Shown here: one piece after another, positions 40,171 through 49,950 of the stretch
How the letters are laid out: each line of letters starts with the position of its first letter
How positions within the stretch are numbered: position 1 is the first letter of the stretch
NCBI GenBank assembly: GCA_031395645.1
Contig: JANNJM010000049.1
Span: 1-64,000 of the forward strand
Direction of reading: 5' to 3'
Length of the DNA: 64,000 bases
DNA from: SHZI01 sp031395645
Lineage (GTDB): Bacteria > Pseudomonadota > Gammaproteobacteria > Steroidobacterales > GCA-2729495
Notes under the pieces: model-generated
What the model saw: the letters and a program-made list of their open reading frames with translations, nothing else
Told to the model about the DNA's origin: nothing
Databases searched by the model: none
Made by a program: the position numbers and the translations under genes

Positions 40171-40988
40171 TGTGACTTGTTCAGGTGCGGCGCAAGCAGC
40201 GCACGTAGCGCGTCGTGCACCTTGGGGTTGCCAGCCAGCACGTCGCCGCTTTCGAGGTGGGACGCCTTGCCGGTGAGATTGGTCACGATGCCCCCTGCTT
40301 CCTGGATCATCAGCGTGCCCGCTGCGGTATCCCAGATTTCCAGGCCGAATTCGAAAAATCCGTCGAGCCGACCGGCGGCAACGTAGGAGAGGTCGAGGGC
40401 GGCGGAGCCGGGCCGACGCACTCCAGCGGTGACCTCCATGACACTCCCCAGCATCTGCAGATAGGTTTTCATCCAGGGTGTGTTGCTGCGGTAGGGGAAG
40501 CCGGTTCCGATGAGTGTCCCTTCGAGCTCTGTGCGCTCGCTGACGCGGATGCGCTTGCCGTCCAGCTGGGCCCCGCGACCGCGCATCGCCGTGAACAGCT
40601 CCTGGCGGCACGGGTCGTAGACGACCCCCACTTCAAGTGTGTCTTTCCTGCGCAGTGCGATGGACACCGAGAAGGTGGGGAAGCCGTGCAGGAAGTTCGT
40701 GGTCCCGTCCAGGGGGTCGACGATCCACAGGAATTCGTTGTCTCCCGCCGCCTGGCCGGACGAGTGGCCGGACGAGTGGCCGGACTCCTCGGCCAGGAAG
40801 GCGTGGCCCGGGTAGCGCTTGCGGATACTCTCGAGGATGGCCTGCTCGGCCGCCTGGTCCACCTGGGTGACGTAGTCGTTGCGAGCCTTGGCGCGAATCT
40901 CGAGCTGATCGAGCCGGGAGAGGGCCCGGACAGCAATGTCCCCGGCGCGGCGGGCGGCCTGGATAGCGGTGTTGAGCAGGGCTTGCAT
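40167..40988 (-). CDS. suhB: Inositol monophosphatase / Nus factor SuhB
   Basis: A Mg2+-dependent phosphatase that in gammaproteobacteria also takes part in rRNA antitermination. From the ATG at 40988 it has 273 residues. Motifs: LAEESG (first metal ligand), WIVDPLDGTTNFLHGFPTFS (IMPase motif 1), EVTAGVRRPGSAALDLSYVA and FEFGLEIWDTAAGTLMIQEA (motif 2). The loop between AEESG and motif 1 is longer than usual because of a 12-base tandem repeat encoding GHSSGHSSGQ. The TAG stop is contributed by a REP. It is divergent from trmJ, the conserved neighbour. Confidence 0.94.
   Translation of the reverse strand: MQALLNTAIQAARRAGDIAVRALSRLDQLEIRAKARNDYVTQVDQAAEQAILESIRKRYPGHAFLAEESGHSSGHSSGQAAGDNEFLWIVDPLDGTTNFLHGFPTFSVSIALRRKDTLEVGVVYDPCRQELFTAMRGRGAQLDGKRIRVSERTELEGTLIGTGFPYRSNTPWMKTYLQMLGSVMEVTAGVRRPGSAALDLSYVAAGRLDGFFEFGLEIWDTAAGTLMIQEAGGIVTNLTGKASHLESGDVLAGNPKVHDALRALLAPHLNKSQ
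40753..40785. repeat. In-frame 12-base tandem repeat in suhB
   Basis: The unit TGGCCGGACGAG occurs two complete times plus nine bases of a third copy. Being a multiple of three it keeps the frame and inserts Gly-His-Ser-Ser repeats into the loop after the metal-binding AEESG. Repeat-number slippage here would change loop length without a frameshift. Confidence 0.85.
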
Positions 40989-41059
40989 GGGGGCGCCATT
41001 GTACAGAGCGCCACGGTCGCTACCAGCGGCCGGCATACTATGCAGAGGACGAGAACACC

Positions 41060-41800
41060 ATGACCGTTGCCGCGCCAATCCGCTTCGTGCTTTTTGAACC
41101 CACGCATCCGGGCAACATCGGTTCGGTGGCCCGCGCCATGAAGACCATGGGCTTTCACGAGCTGGTACTGGTCAATCCGCCGGACGAGTGGTTTTGCACG
41201 GACTCACGCGCCCTGGCCTCCGGTGCCCAGGACGTCCTGCAGGGCGCCCGGGTTGTCACCACTCTGGAGGAGGCGTTAGCCGGCTGTGGCCTCGTGCTGG
41301 CCGCCAGCGCGCGGCATCGCCGGATCGGTTGTCCGGAACTGAATCCCCGTGAGTGCGCTGCCGAGCTGATGGGTCAGGCGGGCAGCCGAACCGCAGCGAT
41401 TCTCTTTGGTCCTGAGCGATCCGGACTGGCCAACGAGCAACTCGATCTGTGCAATGCCATCGTCTACATCCCGGCAAACCCGGACTATACGTCGCTCAAT
41501 CTCGCGCAGGCCGTGCAGATCATTGCTTATGAGCTTCGCCAGCAGCAGGTGCTCGAGCGCGATGTGCCGCCGCCTGAATCGCCGCTCGCCGGACCTGCGC
41601 AACTGGAGCTGTTGTACGAGCATCTTGAGCGGATCCTGCTTGCCAGCGGCTTCCTGAACCCCAGCAACCCCCGCCACCTGATGCGTCGTCTGCGGCGCCT
41701 GTTCAATCGCACGCGCCTCGACGAGAACGAGCTGAACATCCTCCGGGGCATCCTGAGTAGCCTTAAGCCTGGCTCAGGCGACAACCCGAAACGCGACTGA
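41060..41800 (+). CDS. trmJ: tRNA (cytidine/uridine-2'-O-)-methyltransferase TrmJ
   Basis: A SPOUT-class methyltransferase that 2'-O-methylates position 32 in the anticodon loop of tRNAs. The 246-residue protein begins with the family's FVLFEPTHPGNIGSVARAMK and MGFHELVLVNPP. The knotted SAM site is FGPERSGLANEQLDLCNAIV and YIPANPDYTSLNLAQAVQII. The C-terminal helical region (FLNPSNPRHLMRRLRRLFNR, ELNILRGIL) is intact. It heads a long co-directional run through der; the following desulfurase gene begins 18 bases later. Confidence 0.96.
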   Translation: MTVAAPIRFVLFEPTHPGNIGSVARAMKTMGFHELVLVNPPDEWFCTDSRALASGAQDVLQGARVVTTLEEALAGCGLVLAASARHRRIGCPELNPRECAAELMGQAGSRTAAILFGPERSGLANEQLDLCNAIVYIPANPDYTSLNLAQAVQIIAYELRQQQVLERDVPPPESPLAGPAQLELLYEHLERILLASGFLNPSNPRHLMRRLRRLFNRTRLDENELNILRGILSSLKPGSGDNPKRD

Positions 41801-41818
41801 GCGCTACCGGAGCCCAGC

Positions 41819-43333
41819 ATGCGACCGCCGATCTATCTTGACTATGCGGCCAGTACCCCGGTGGCCAGCGAGGTGGTGGACGCAATGACCGCGGCGCTGA
41901 ATTCGCCTGAACTCGCCGCCAATCCGGCGGCAGGTACGCACGGGCCGGGTCGACGCGCGGCTGCCGTTGTCGAGCTGGCGCGTCAGCAGGTCGCCGACCT
42001 GATCCACGCGGCACCGGAAGAGGTGATCTTCACCTCCGGCGCCACCGAGGCGGACAACCTTGCGATCATCGGCACCGCCCGCTTCCGCCAGGCGCAGGGC
42101 CGCCATCTGGTCACGGCGCTGACCGAGCACAAGGCCGTCCTGGAAAGTTGCCGTTACCTCGTGACCCAGGGCTGGCGGGTGACCTGGGTCAAGACGAATG
42201 CGGACGGCCTGGTCGACCCGGCGACTCTTGCGGCTGCGCTGGAGCCGGATACCGTCCTGGTCTCGCTCATGCACGCGAACAACGAAACCGGGGCAGTGCA
42301 CGACGTTGCTGCCATCGGCAGTCAGTGCCGGCAGCGTGGCGTGCTGCTGCACGTGGATGCGGCCCAGAGCGCTGGCCGTCTGCCGATCGATGTCCGGGCG
42401 CTCAACATCGATTTGCTCTCGCTCTCGGGTCACAAGCTCTATGGCCCCAAGGGCATTGGCGCACTATTCATCGACCGGGAGCGCGTGCGGCGGGTCGAGC
42501 CGCTGATGTTTGGCGGCGGCCAGGAGCGGGGGCTGCGGCCCGGCACGCTCCCGACTCACCAGATTGTGGGTCTCGGAGCCGCCTTCGCGATGGCAGGTCC
42601 CCGGCTGGAGGCAGACCGCCTGCACGTCACGGGTCTGCGCAATCAACTGTGGGCGCACCTCGCGGGCATCCCCGGTGTGCTCCGGAACGGCCCGCTCGAG
42701 CGCAGTACCGGCCACATCCTGAATGTCAGCGTCGAGGGCGTGGAGGGCGAGAGCCTGCATGCCGGACTCTCGGAGCTCGCCGTGGCCAGCGGCTCGGCGT
42801 GTAGCAGCCTGACCGACGAGCCGTCCTACGTCCTCCGCGCACTCGGCCGGTCCGCTGCCCTGGCCCGCAGCTCCGTGCGCTTTTCATTCGGGCGCGCGAC
42901 CAGCGGCGAAGACCTCGACCGGGCCGCAGAGATCTTTGGTGCCACCGTTGCCCGCTTGCGCCGCCGGGCGCCGCAGCCAGGACCGCCACTGGCGCCTGGC
43001 GGCGAATTGCCGGGCGCCCTGCTGGCGCGCGGCGAGGCCGGTTCGATGGAGGTGGGGACCTGGGTGGTTTTTGAGGCCTGGGTTCAGGACGGGCGTGTGT
43101 CCCGGCTCGCGGCGCAGGTTTACGGGTGCCCGGATAGCCAGGCAGCCTGCGACCGGGCCGCGCAACTGCTGACTGGAGGCCCCGTGGCCGGCCTGGGCAC
43201 CCTCGAGCCGCTGGCTCTGGGCGTGGACCTGGAAATTCCGACGGAAAAGACGGCCCGGCTGTTAATCATTCAAGATGCCTTGCGCAACTGCTTGGCGGAT
43301 TGGGACAATAGGCTCCAGAGTCGACCCCCGTAA
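41819..43333 (+). CDS. Cysteine desulfurase (IscS-like) fused to a degenerate IscU-like domain
   Basis: The first 385 or so of 504 residues form a PLP cysteine desulfurase that supplies sulfur for Fe-S clusters and tRNA thiolation: IYLDYAASTPVASEVVDAMT, FTSGATEADNLAIIG, the PLP-Lys motif LSLSGHKLYGPKGIGALFID, and the catalytic-Cys loop VASGSACSSLTDEPSYVLRA. The last 110 residues look like an IscU/NifU-N scaffold: VSRLAAQVYGCPDSQAACDR, AAQLLTGG, and VDLEIPTEKTARLLIIQDAL and RNCLADW match in order. Of the three scaffold cysteines only the YGC one remains; those expected in the PACGD-like and VKIHC-like places are gone. It occupies the iscS place before iscA, but iscR, iscU, hscBA and fdx are absent. 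Confidence 0.88.
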   Translation: MRPPIYLDYAASTPVASEVVDAMTAALNSPELAANPAAGTHGPGRRAAAVVELARQQVADLIHAAPEEVIFTSGATEADNLAIIGTARFRQAQGRHLVTALTEHKAVLESCRYLVTQGWRVTWVKTNADGLVDPATLAAALEPDTVLVSLMHANNETGAVHDVAAIGSQCRQRGVLLHVDAAQSAGRLPIDVRALNIDLLSLSGHKLYGPKGIGALFIDRERVRRVEPLMFGGGQERGLRPGTLPTHQIVGLGAAFAMAGPRLEADRLHVTGLRNQLWAHLAGIPGVLRNGPLERSTGHILNVSVEGVEGESLHAGLSELAVASGSACSSLTDEPSYVLRALGRSAALARSSVRFSFGRATSGEDLDRAAEIFGATVARLRRRAPQPGPPLAPGGELPGALLARGEAGSMEVGTWVVFEAWVQDGRVSRLAAQVYGCPDSQAACDRAAQLLTGGPVAGLGTLEPLALGVDLEIPTEKTARLLIIQDALRNCLADWDNRLQSRPP

Positions 43334-43356
43334 CATGCTGACATAAGGAGACGCCG

Positions 43357-43698
43357 GTGGCGGTCACACTGACCGAAAACGCCTTGAATCGGGTGCGCGC
43401 GTTTGGCTCGGCGACGCTCCCGGGTGGAACCCCCGATGGCAATACGGGCCTCCGGATTGGCATCAAACGCACGGGCTGCTCCGGTCTCGCGTACGTCGTC
43501 AACCACGCTGGTCTGGTAACGGCCGACGACGTGGTCTTCGATCAGGACGGTGTGCGTATTGTCGTCGACCGGCAGGCATTGCTGGTGATCGACGGGACCA
43601 TCGTGGACTTTGTACGCGAGGGCCTTAACGAGGCATTCCGCTTCCGCAATCCAAACGCCAAGGGCGAGTGCGGTTGCGGCGAGAGTTTTACTGTCTAG
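43357..43698 (+). CDS. iscA: A-type Fe-S carrier IscA
   Basis: A 113-residue A-type iron-sulfur carrier that delivers clusters to apo-proteins. The three ligands are visible: the Cys in IGIKRTGCSGLAYVVNHAG and the C-terminal pair in KGECGCGESFTV. It starts with GTG at 43357 with AAGGAG at 43345-43350. Compared with E. coli IscA there is a short insertion near FGSATLPGGTPDGNTG. It follows the desulfurase fusion by 23 bases and precedes ndk, where hscB, hscA and fdx would normally intervene. Confidence 0.93.
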   Translation: MAVTLTENALNRVRAFGSATLPGGTPDGNTGLRIGIKRTGCSGLAYVVNHAGLVTADDVVFDQDGVRIVVDRQALLVIDGTIVDFVREGLNEAFRFRNPNAKGECGCGESFTV

Positions 43699-43721
43699 TA
43701 TTGTTTCTTCCAGGAGTTTTT

Positions 43722-44153
43722 GTGGCCATCGAACGTACCCTTTCCATCATCAAGCCCGACGGTGTGCAGAAGAATTTAATTGGCGAGGTCTATCGTCGCT
43801 TCGAGCAGGCGGGGCTTACGATCATTGCCGCCCGCATGCTGCATCTCACTACCGCGCAGGCGGAGGCGTTTTACGCCGTGCACCGCGCGCGGCCCTTCTA
43901 CAAGGACCTCGTCCGGTACATGACGACCGGTCCCGTGATCGCCCAGGTTCTGGAGGGGGAGAACGCCATCGAAACCTACCGCAGGATCATGGGCGCCACC
44001 GATCCGCAGAAGGCCGACCCCGGCACCATTCGCCGCGACCTTGCCGCCAGCATTGAGGAAAACGTCGTGCACGGCTCCGACGCTGTGGACACTGCCCGGC
44101 AGGAAATCAGTTTCTTCTTCGCCCAGGCCGACGTCTGTCCGCGCACCCGGTAA
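43722..44153 (+). CDS. ndk: Nucleoside diphosphate kinase
   Basis: Ndk balances NTP and dNTP pools by transferring gamma-phosphates through a phospho-His. The 143-residue protein starts with GTG at 43722 (CAGGAG at 43711-43716) and shows ERTLSIIKPDGVQKNLIGEV, the substrate region FYKDLVRYMTTGPVIAQVLE, and the active-site His in SIEENVVHGSDAVDTARQEI. Length and motifs are normal. It is the usual gene between the isc genes and rlmN in gammaproteobacteria. Confidence 0.97.
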   Translation: MAIERTLSIIKPDGVQKNLIGEVYRRFEQAGLTIIAARMLHLTTAQAEAFYAVHRARPFYKDLVRYMTTGPVIAQVLEGENAIETYRRIMGATDPQKADPGTIRRDLAASIEENVVHGSDAVDTARQEISFFFAQADVCPRTR

Positions 44154-44157
44154 CTTG

Positions 44158-45327
44158 ATGAACGGCACACCCGAGCTGCTTCTGGCCGAAACAGGTTCTC
44201 CCGTCGGGTGTAAACCGGACCTGGCGCCCCTGGGTTTGCCGCGGCTGGAACTCGAGGAGCTCTTCGCGTCCCTGGGCGAGAAGCCGTTCCGGGCGCGGCA
44301 GCTGATGCGCTGGGTATACGGGCGTGGCGTGCTCGATCCGGTCGCGATGACCGACCTGTCGGGCGTGTTGCGCGAGACACTGGCACTACGCGCCGACTTC
44401 AGGCTGCCAGCCATCGACACCGCGCACGAGTCGACCGACGGGACAACCAAGTGGCGGCTCGCGGTCGGTGCGGGCCAGCTCATCGAAACCGTCTTTATTC
44501 CCGAAGAGGGCCGGGGCACGCTGTGCGTGTCTTCGCAGGTCGGCTGTGCGCTCGACTGTTCATTCTGCGCGACGGGGCGACAGGGCTTTAATCGCAATCT
44601 GACGGCCGCCGAGATTATCGGCCAGGTCATGCTCGCCAATCGCGAGCTCGGTGTCGTGGCCGGCCGCTCGCGGATCACCAATGTCGTCTTCATGGGCATG
44701 GGCGAGCCACTCGCCAACTTCCGGGCAGTGGTTCAGGCCTGCTCGGTCCTGATCGACGACCTGGGTTTCCAGCTGTCGCGCCGTAGGGTGACGGTGAGCA
44801 CTTCGGGGCTGGTGCCCCAGATCCGCAAACTCGCCCAGGAGAGCAATGCGGCCCTGGCCGTGTCCCTGCACGCGCCCGATGACGATCTCCGCAACGTGCT
44901 CGTGCCGATTAATCGGCGCCATCCCATCGCCGAGTTGCTTGAGGCCTGCTGGGACTACGCCGAGGCCACCAATGCTGTGGGTATCACCTTCGAATACGTC
45001 ATGCTGTCCGGGGTGAACGATGCCGAGGCTCAGGCACGGGACCTCGCGAAACTGCTCGTCAATCGCCCCGCCAAGGTCAACCTCATTCCCTTCAATCACT
45101 TTCCGGGGAGCGACTATCGCCGCTCGACGCCGGAAGCGCTCGCGCGTTTTCGCCAGGTGCTGCTCGACCACCGGATCATGACGATGACCCGCCGGACTCG
45201 CGGGGACGACATCGCTGCGGCGTGCGGCCAGCTTGCAGGCCAGGTGAGCAATCGGGTGCGGGCTTCGCTCGGTAAAAAACTCCACACGAGCAGTGCCACC
45301 CTGCACGAGATCCGGTGGCAGAACTGA
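44158..45327 (+). CDS. rlmN: 23S rRNA/tRNA adenine-C2 methyltransferase RlmN
   Basis: A radical-SAM enzyme that methylates C2 of A2503 in 23S rRNA and A37 of some tRNAs. The 389-residue protein begins at ATG 44158, four bases after ndk ends. The radical-SAM cluster is CALDCSFCATGRQGF (Cys-x3-Cys-x2-Cys), and GMGEPLANF, VTVSTSGLVPQIRKLA and SLHAPDDDLRNVLVPINRRH are family signatures. The C-terminal catalytic Cys lies in DDIAAACGQLAGQ. It is part of the ndk-to-der run. Confidence 0.97.
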   Translation: MNGTPELLLAETGSPVGCKPDLAPLGLPRLELEELFASLGEKPFRARQLMRWVYGRGVLDPVAMTDLSGVLRETLALRADFRLPAIDTAHESTDGTTKWRLAVGAGQLIETVFIPEEGRGTLCVSSQVGCALDCSFCATGRQGFNRNLTAAEIIGQVMLANRELGVVAGRSRITNVVFMGMGEPLANFRAVVQACSVLIDDLGFQLSRRRVTVSTSGLVPQIRKLAQESNAALAVSLHAPDDDLRNVLVPINRRHPIAELLEACWDYAEATNAVGITFEYVMLSGVNDAEAQARDLAKLLVNRPAKVNLIPFNHFPGSDYRRSTPEALARFRQVLLDHRIMTMTRRTRGDDIAAACGQLAGQVSNRVRASLGKKLHTSSATLHEIRWQN

Positions 45328-46124
45328 TGCGCAGATCGGTGCCAGAATCAGTCGCGCGCGCCGTCCTGCTGGGCGGCCTGGCGCTTGCCCTCGCCGGCTG
45401 CATCAGGTCCTCTTCCCGACCCGCACCACCTGGAACGTCCAGCGAGGACGCTGCGCAGTACAACATGCAGCTTGGCGTCAGCTACCTTCGCCAGAACAAC
45501 CTGCAGGCCGCCCGGGACAAGCTCGAGAAAGCGCTTGAGCAGGAACCCGACCTGGCCACGGCCCATGCCGCGCTCGGCATGGTCTTTGAACGGCTCGAGG
45601 ATCCCTCGGGGGCGGAACGGCACTACCGGCGTGCCGTTGATCTGAACAGCACCGATCCCGACAACCTCAACGCGCTGGCGGTCTTCACCTGCTCCCGCAA
45701 GCAGAAACCGGAGGAGGCCCTGAAGCTCTTCGATCGCGCCATCGCGATCCCGTTGTCGGTCAATGCCGCCAATCGTCCGATGCTCTACACGAATGCCGGA
45801 ACCTGCGCGAAGCGTTTCGACCTCGTCCGCTCGGAAAACTACCTGCGCGCAGCCCTTGCGGAGGACCCCCGGTTTGCCGATGCTCTGTTCCAGGTGGCTG
45901 AAGTCACGCTGGAGCGGGGCAACGCGCTGCAGGCGCGCGGTTTCCTTGAGCGCTTCCTGGCCGCGGCGAAGCCCACGCCGTCCGCCCTCTGGCTTGGCAT
46001 CCGTATCGAGGAGTCGCTCGGCGATGCAAGGGCGGCTCGCCGGTACGGTGATCAGCTGCGCAGGGACTTTCCGGAGGCTGTCGAAACCCGGCAGCTACTC
46101 GAGACCAGCCGGTCCCAGGGCTGA
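45327..46124 (+). CDS. pilW: Type IV pilus biogenesis/stability lipoprotein PilW (PilF)
   Basis: An outer-membrane pilotin that helps the PilQ secretin assemble. The 265-residue protein starts at the ATG that overlaps the rlmN stop (TGATG). It carries a lipoprotein signal ending LALALAGC and then tandem TPR units: YNMQLGVSYLRQNNLQAARD, KALEQEPDLATAHAALGMVF, HYRRAVDLNSTDPDNLNALA, FADALFQVAEVTLERGNALQ. An internal Cys pair (VFTCSRK...NAGTCAK) matches PilF/PilW proteins. No other pilus genes are in the window. Confidence 0.93.
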   Translation: MRRSVPESVARAVLLGGLALALAGCIRSSSRPAPPGTSSEDAAQYNMQLGVSYLRQNNLQAARDKLEKALEQEPDLATAHAALGMVFERLEDPSGAERHYRRAVDLNSTDPDNLNALAVFTCSRKQKPEEALKLFDRAIAIPLSVNAANRPMLYTNAGTCAKRFDLVRSENYLRAALAEDPRFADALFQVAEVTLERGNALQARGFLERFLAAAKPTPSALWLGIRIEESLGDARAARRYGDQLRRDFPEAVETRQLLETSRSQG

Positions 46125-46145
46125 GCCGTTAATACCGACAGGACC

Positions 46146-46744
46146 ATGGCGGATAGCAACAGGGAAACGGCGCTGGGACTGGGTGAACGGCTGCGCTCGG
46201 CCCGCAAGGCCCGTGCACTGACCCTGGAGCAGGCCGCCTTTACGCTGCGGCTCGAGGCGTCCGTGCTGCGGGCGCTCGAGGACGAGCGCTACGAGGCCCT
46301 GGGGGCCGGAGTCTTCGTGCGCGGGCACCTCAAGGCGTATGCGAAGCTGCTGGGTCTGTCAGAGGAGCTCGTCCTCGCTGCCTATCGGGCCGCAGATCCC
46401 AATGCAGATGCGCCGCCCAAGGTGACGCGCGAGCTGGAAAAACCGCTGACCACGACTCCGGGTCCGATGGCCATTGCGGCGGCCGTGGTCTTCGCCATTC
46501 TGGCCATGCTGCTGCTCTACGTGCTCAGCTCCGGGCAGGAACCGGCAGCCCCTGCTCTGGAAGCGGTTTCCACACCAGAGCGGCTGCCAACCGTGGACAC
46601 CGTGCCCGTGCTCGAGACCGTCCCGGCCGTCACTGAAGAGTCAGGCCCGGTGCCGTTCGTCGAACCTGAACCCGCGCCCGTCACGCCCGGCGGTGCTGCC
46701 ACTGCACCGAACGCGACACCGCCTGCGCCAGTGAGCAGCTTCGA

Positions 46745-46748
<4 letters not shown>
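46146..46748 (+). CDS. rodZ: RodZ-like protein without the C-terminal DUF4115 domain
   Basis: RodZ links MreB to the membrane for rod shape. This 200-residue protein has the N-terminal HTH (ALGLGERLRSARKARALTLE, AAFTLRLEASVLRALEDERY, VFVRGHLKAYAKLLGL) and one transmembrane helix (MAIAAAVVFAILAMLLLYVL). After about 70 residues of Pro/Glu/Thr-rich periplasmic linker it stops at SSFE. The periplasmic DUF4115 domain (about 90 residues) of full-length RodZ is absent. The stop overlaps the hisS ATG by four bases, leaving no room for the domain, and ispG, which usually lies between rodZ and hisS, is also missing. Confidence 0.88.
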
Positions 46749-48031
<1,283 letters not shown>

Positions 48032-48052
48032 AACCTTGACGGGGATCGAGTC

Positions 48053-48742
48053 GTGGATGAATTTCTGACAGAACAACAACAGGCTGAGCAGGTCAAGGGC
48101 TGGCTGCGGCAGAACGGCCTCTTTCTGGTCGGTGGCGTGGTCCTTGGTCTCGGTGCACTGTTTGGCTGGAACCAGTGGAACCTCTATCAGCAGCGGCAGG
48201 CGGAGGCGGCGTCTGCCGCCTATGACGTCTTCCTGGTGGCGGTCCGCGCAGGCCTGCTTTCGGAGGCGGAGGCAGGCATGAACACCCTCGCCACCGGCTA
48301 CGGTTCGTCTCCCTACACGGACCAGGCCCGGCTGGCCATGGCCCGGCTCTACCTGGATCAGAGCAAGCCGGATCAGGCCGCCGGGTTCCTTGAGCAGGTC
48401 GTCAGCACGGCGGCGTCGCCGGAGTTAGCGAATATCGCCCGTCTCCGGCTGGCGCGCGTGCTGGTCTTTCAGGAGAAGTACGACGAGGCACTGAAGGCCC
48501 TCTCGGATCCCGGCTCGAAGGCCTTTGCGCCGGCATTTCACGACGTGCGCGGCGACGTGTACTACGCGATGGGCAAGTCTGCCGAAGCCCGGAGTGAGTA
48601 CGAACAGGCCCTGAGTGGGGAACTCGCGGCTACTGCAGTCGACAAGAACTACGTGCAGGCCAAGCTGGATGACCTTGGTGGCGCCACGGTAGCTCCGCCG
48701 ACGGCCCCGGCCCCAGCCGCCCCCGGCTCTCCAGCCCCGTGA
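48053..48742 (+). CDS. yfgM: YfgM-family ancillary SecYEG translocon subunit
   Basis: YfgM is a membrane-anchored periplasmic TPR protein that works with PpiD at the translocon. The 229-residue protein has a short cytoplasmic N-terminus (VDEFLTEQQQAEQVKGWLRQ), one transmembrane helix (LFLVGGVVLGLGALFGWNQW) and a TPR-like periplasmic domain (YGSSPYTDQARLAMARLYLD, ARVLVFQEKYDEALKALSDP). The start is GTG at 48053. Its place between hisS and bamB and its length are normal; the final 20 residues are Ala/Pro-rich. Confidence 0.93.
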   Translation: MDEFLTEQQQAEQVKGWLRQNGLFLVGGVVLGLGALFGWNQWNLYQQRQAEAASAAYDVFLVAVRAGLLSEAEAGMNTLATGYGSSPYTDQARLAMARLYLDQSKPDQAAGFLEQVVSTAASPELANIARLRLARVLVFQEKYDEALKALSDPGSKAFAPAFHDVRGDVYYAMGKSAEARSEYEQALSGELAATAVDKNYVQAKLDDLGGATVAPPTAPAPAAPGSPAP

Positions 48743-49938
48743 TCGGCCAGGTCCACGGCAGCCGCCCTGGAACGTGGGTCCGGACCGGCGTGCTGGCCGT
48801 GCTCGCGGTCGTGCTCGCCCTACCAAATGCTGGCTGCAGCGTCTTCGGCGGCGATGACGATGACGTCGAGCAACCGGCGGAGCTGGCCAGGTTAAAGGCG
48901 ACGATTAGCGTAAAAAAGATCTGGCACGCCAGTCTCGGCGGCGAGAGTGAGTCCCTGCGGCTGGCCCTCCAGCCCGCGTCGGATGGAGCGCGCATCTTTG
49001 CCGCGGCCCACGACGGCAAGGTGTCTGCATTCGAGGCTGTCAAGGGCAAGCGACTGTGGCGACGGAAGACAAAATTGCTCCTATCCGGCGGGCCAGCCAC
49101 GGACGGTGAGGTGGTGGTGCTTGGGTCGAGCAACGGTGACGTGATTGCCCTGAACGCGGCCGATGGCGAGCAGCGGTGGAGTATCAGCGTGTCGAGCGAA
49201 GTGCTGGCAGCCCCGGCGATTGCCGGTGGGCTGGTCCTTGGTCGCACCGTCGACGGCAAGCTCACGGCCCTGGACCTCATCAATGGCCGGCAGCGCTGGT
49301 TTGTTCAGCAGTTGATGCCACGGCTGTCCGTGCGTGGCACGGGTGCCCCCGTCGTGATCAAGGACCTCGTGGTCTGCGGCTTCGACAACGGCAAGCTGGC
49401 CTCCTACGCGCTGGCCGACGGCTCGCCGGGCTGGGACGTGCTGCTCGATCCTCCGGCCGGGCGTAACGAAGTGGACCGGCTGGCCGACATCAACGCGACG
49501 GTCCGGACCATCGGGGAGGATCTCTACGTCGTTGGCTATCGCGGCCAGTTGACCTCGGTGGCAGTCGAGTCGGGCCAGACCCTGTGGTCCCAGGACGTGC
49601 AGAGCTACGAGGGGCTCGCCGTCGACCTGCAGAATGTCTACGTGTCGGGTGCGAAAAGCGAACTCACAGCGCTGTCGCGCCAGGCCGGCAGCGAACTGTG
49701 GAAGCACGAACTGCTGAAGATGCGCGATATCTCCGGACCCGTCGCCTTTAAGAATTCTGTCGTGGTGGGCGACTACGAGGGCTATGTGCATTTCTTCGAC
49801 ACGGCCACGGGGACGCCTCAGGCCCGCGTGCGGGCGGGGCGCGACCGCGTCACGTCGCCACCGCTTGCCGTAAATGACATGCTGTATGTGCAGACCGACG
49901 GCGGAGACCTGACGGCCTTCCGGCAGCTGGCCAGGTAG
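48739..49938 (+). CDS. bamB: Outer membrane protein assembly factor BamB
   Basis: BamB is the propeller lipoprotein of the BAM complex that inserts beta-barrels into the outer membrane. The 399-residue protein starts with GTG at 48739, overlapping the yfgM stop. The signal ends VVLALPNAGC, with Cys as the lipidation site. PQQ-like blades repeat through the protein: KVSAFEAVKGKRLWRRKTKL, DVIALNAADGEQRWSISVSS, KLTALDLINGRQRWFVQQLM, ELTALSRQAGSELWKHELLK. The gene order hisS-yfgM-bamB-der is the conserved one. Confidence 0.96.
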   Translation: MIGQVHGSRPGTWVRTGVLAVLAVVLALPNAGCSVFGGDDDDVEQPAELARLKATISVKKIWHASLGGESESLRLALQPASDGARIFAAAHDGKVSAFEAVKGKRLWRRKTKLLLSGGPATDGEVVVLGSSNGDVIALNAADGEQRWSISVSSEVLAAPAIAGGLVLGRTVDGKLTALDLINGRQRWFVQQLMPRLSVRGTGAPVVIKDLVVCGFDNGKLASYALADGSPGWDVLLDPPAGRNEVDRLADINATVRTIGEDLYVVGYRGQLTSVAVESGQTLWSQDVQSYEGLAVDLQNVYVSGAKSELTALSRQAGSELWKHELLKMRDISGPVAFKNSVVVGDYEGYVHFFDTATGTPQARVRAGRDRVTSPPLAVNDMLYVQTDGGDLTAFRQLAR

Positions 49939-49950
49939 CGGCTTCCTGAC

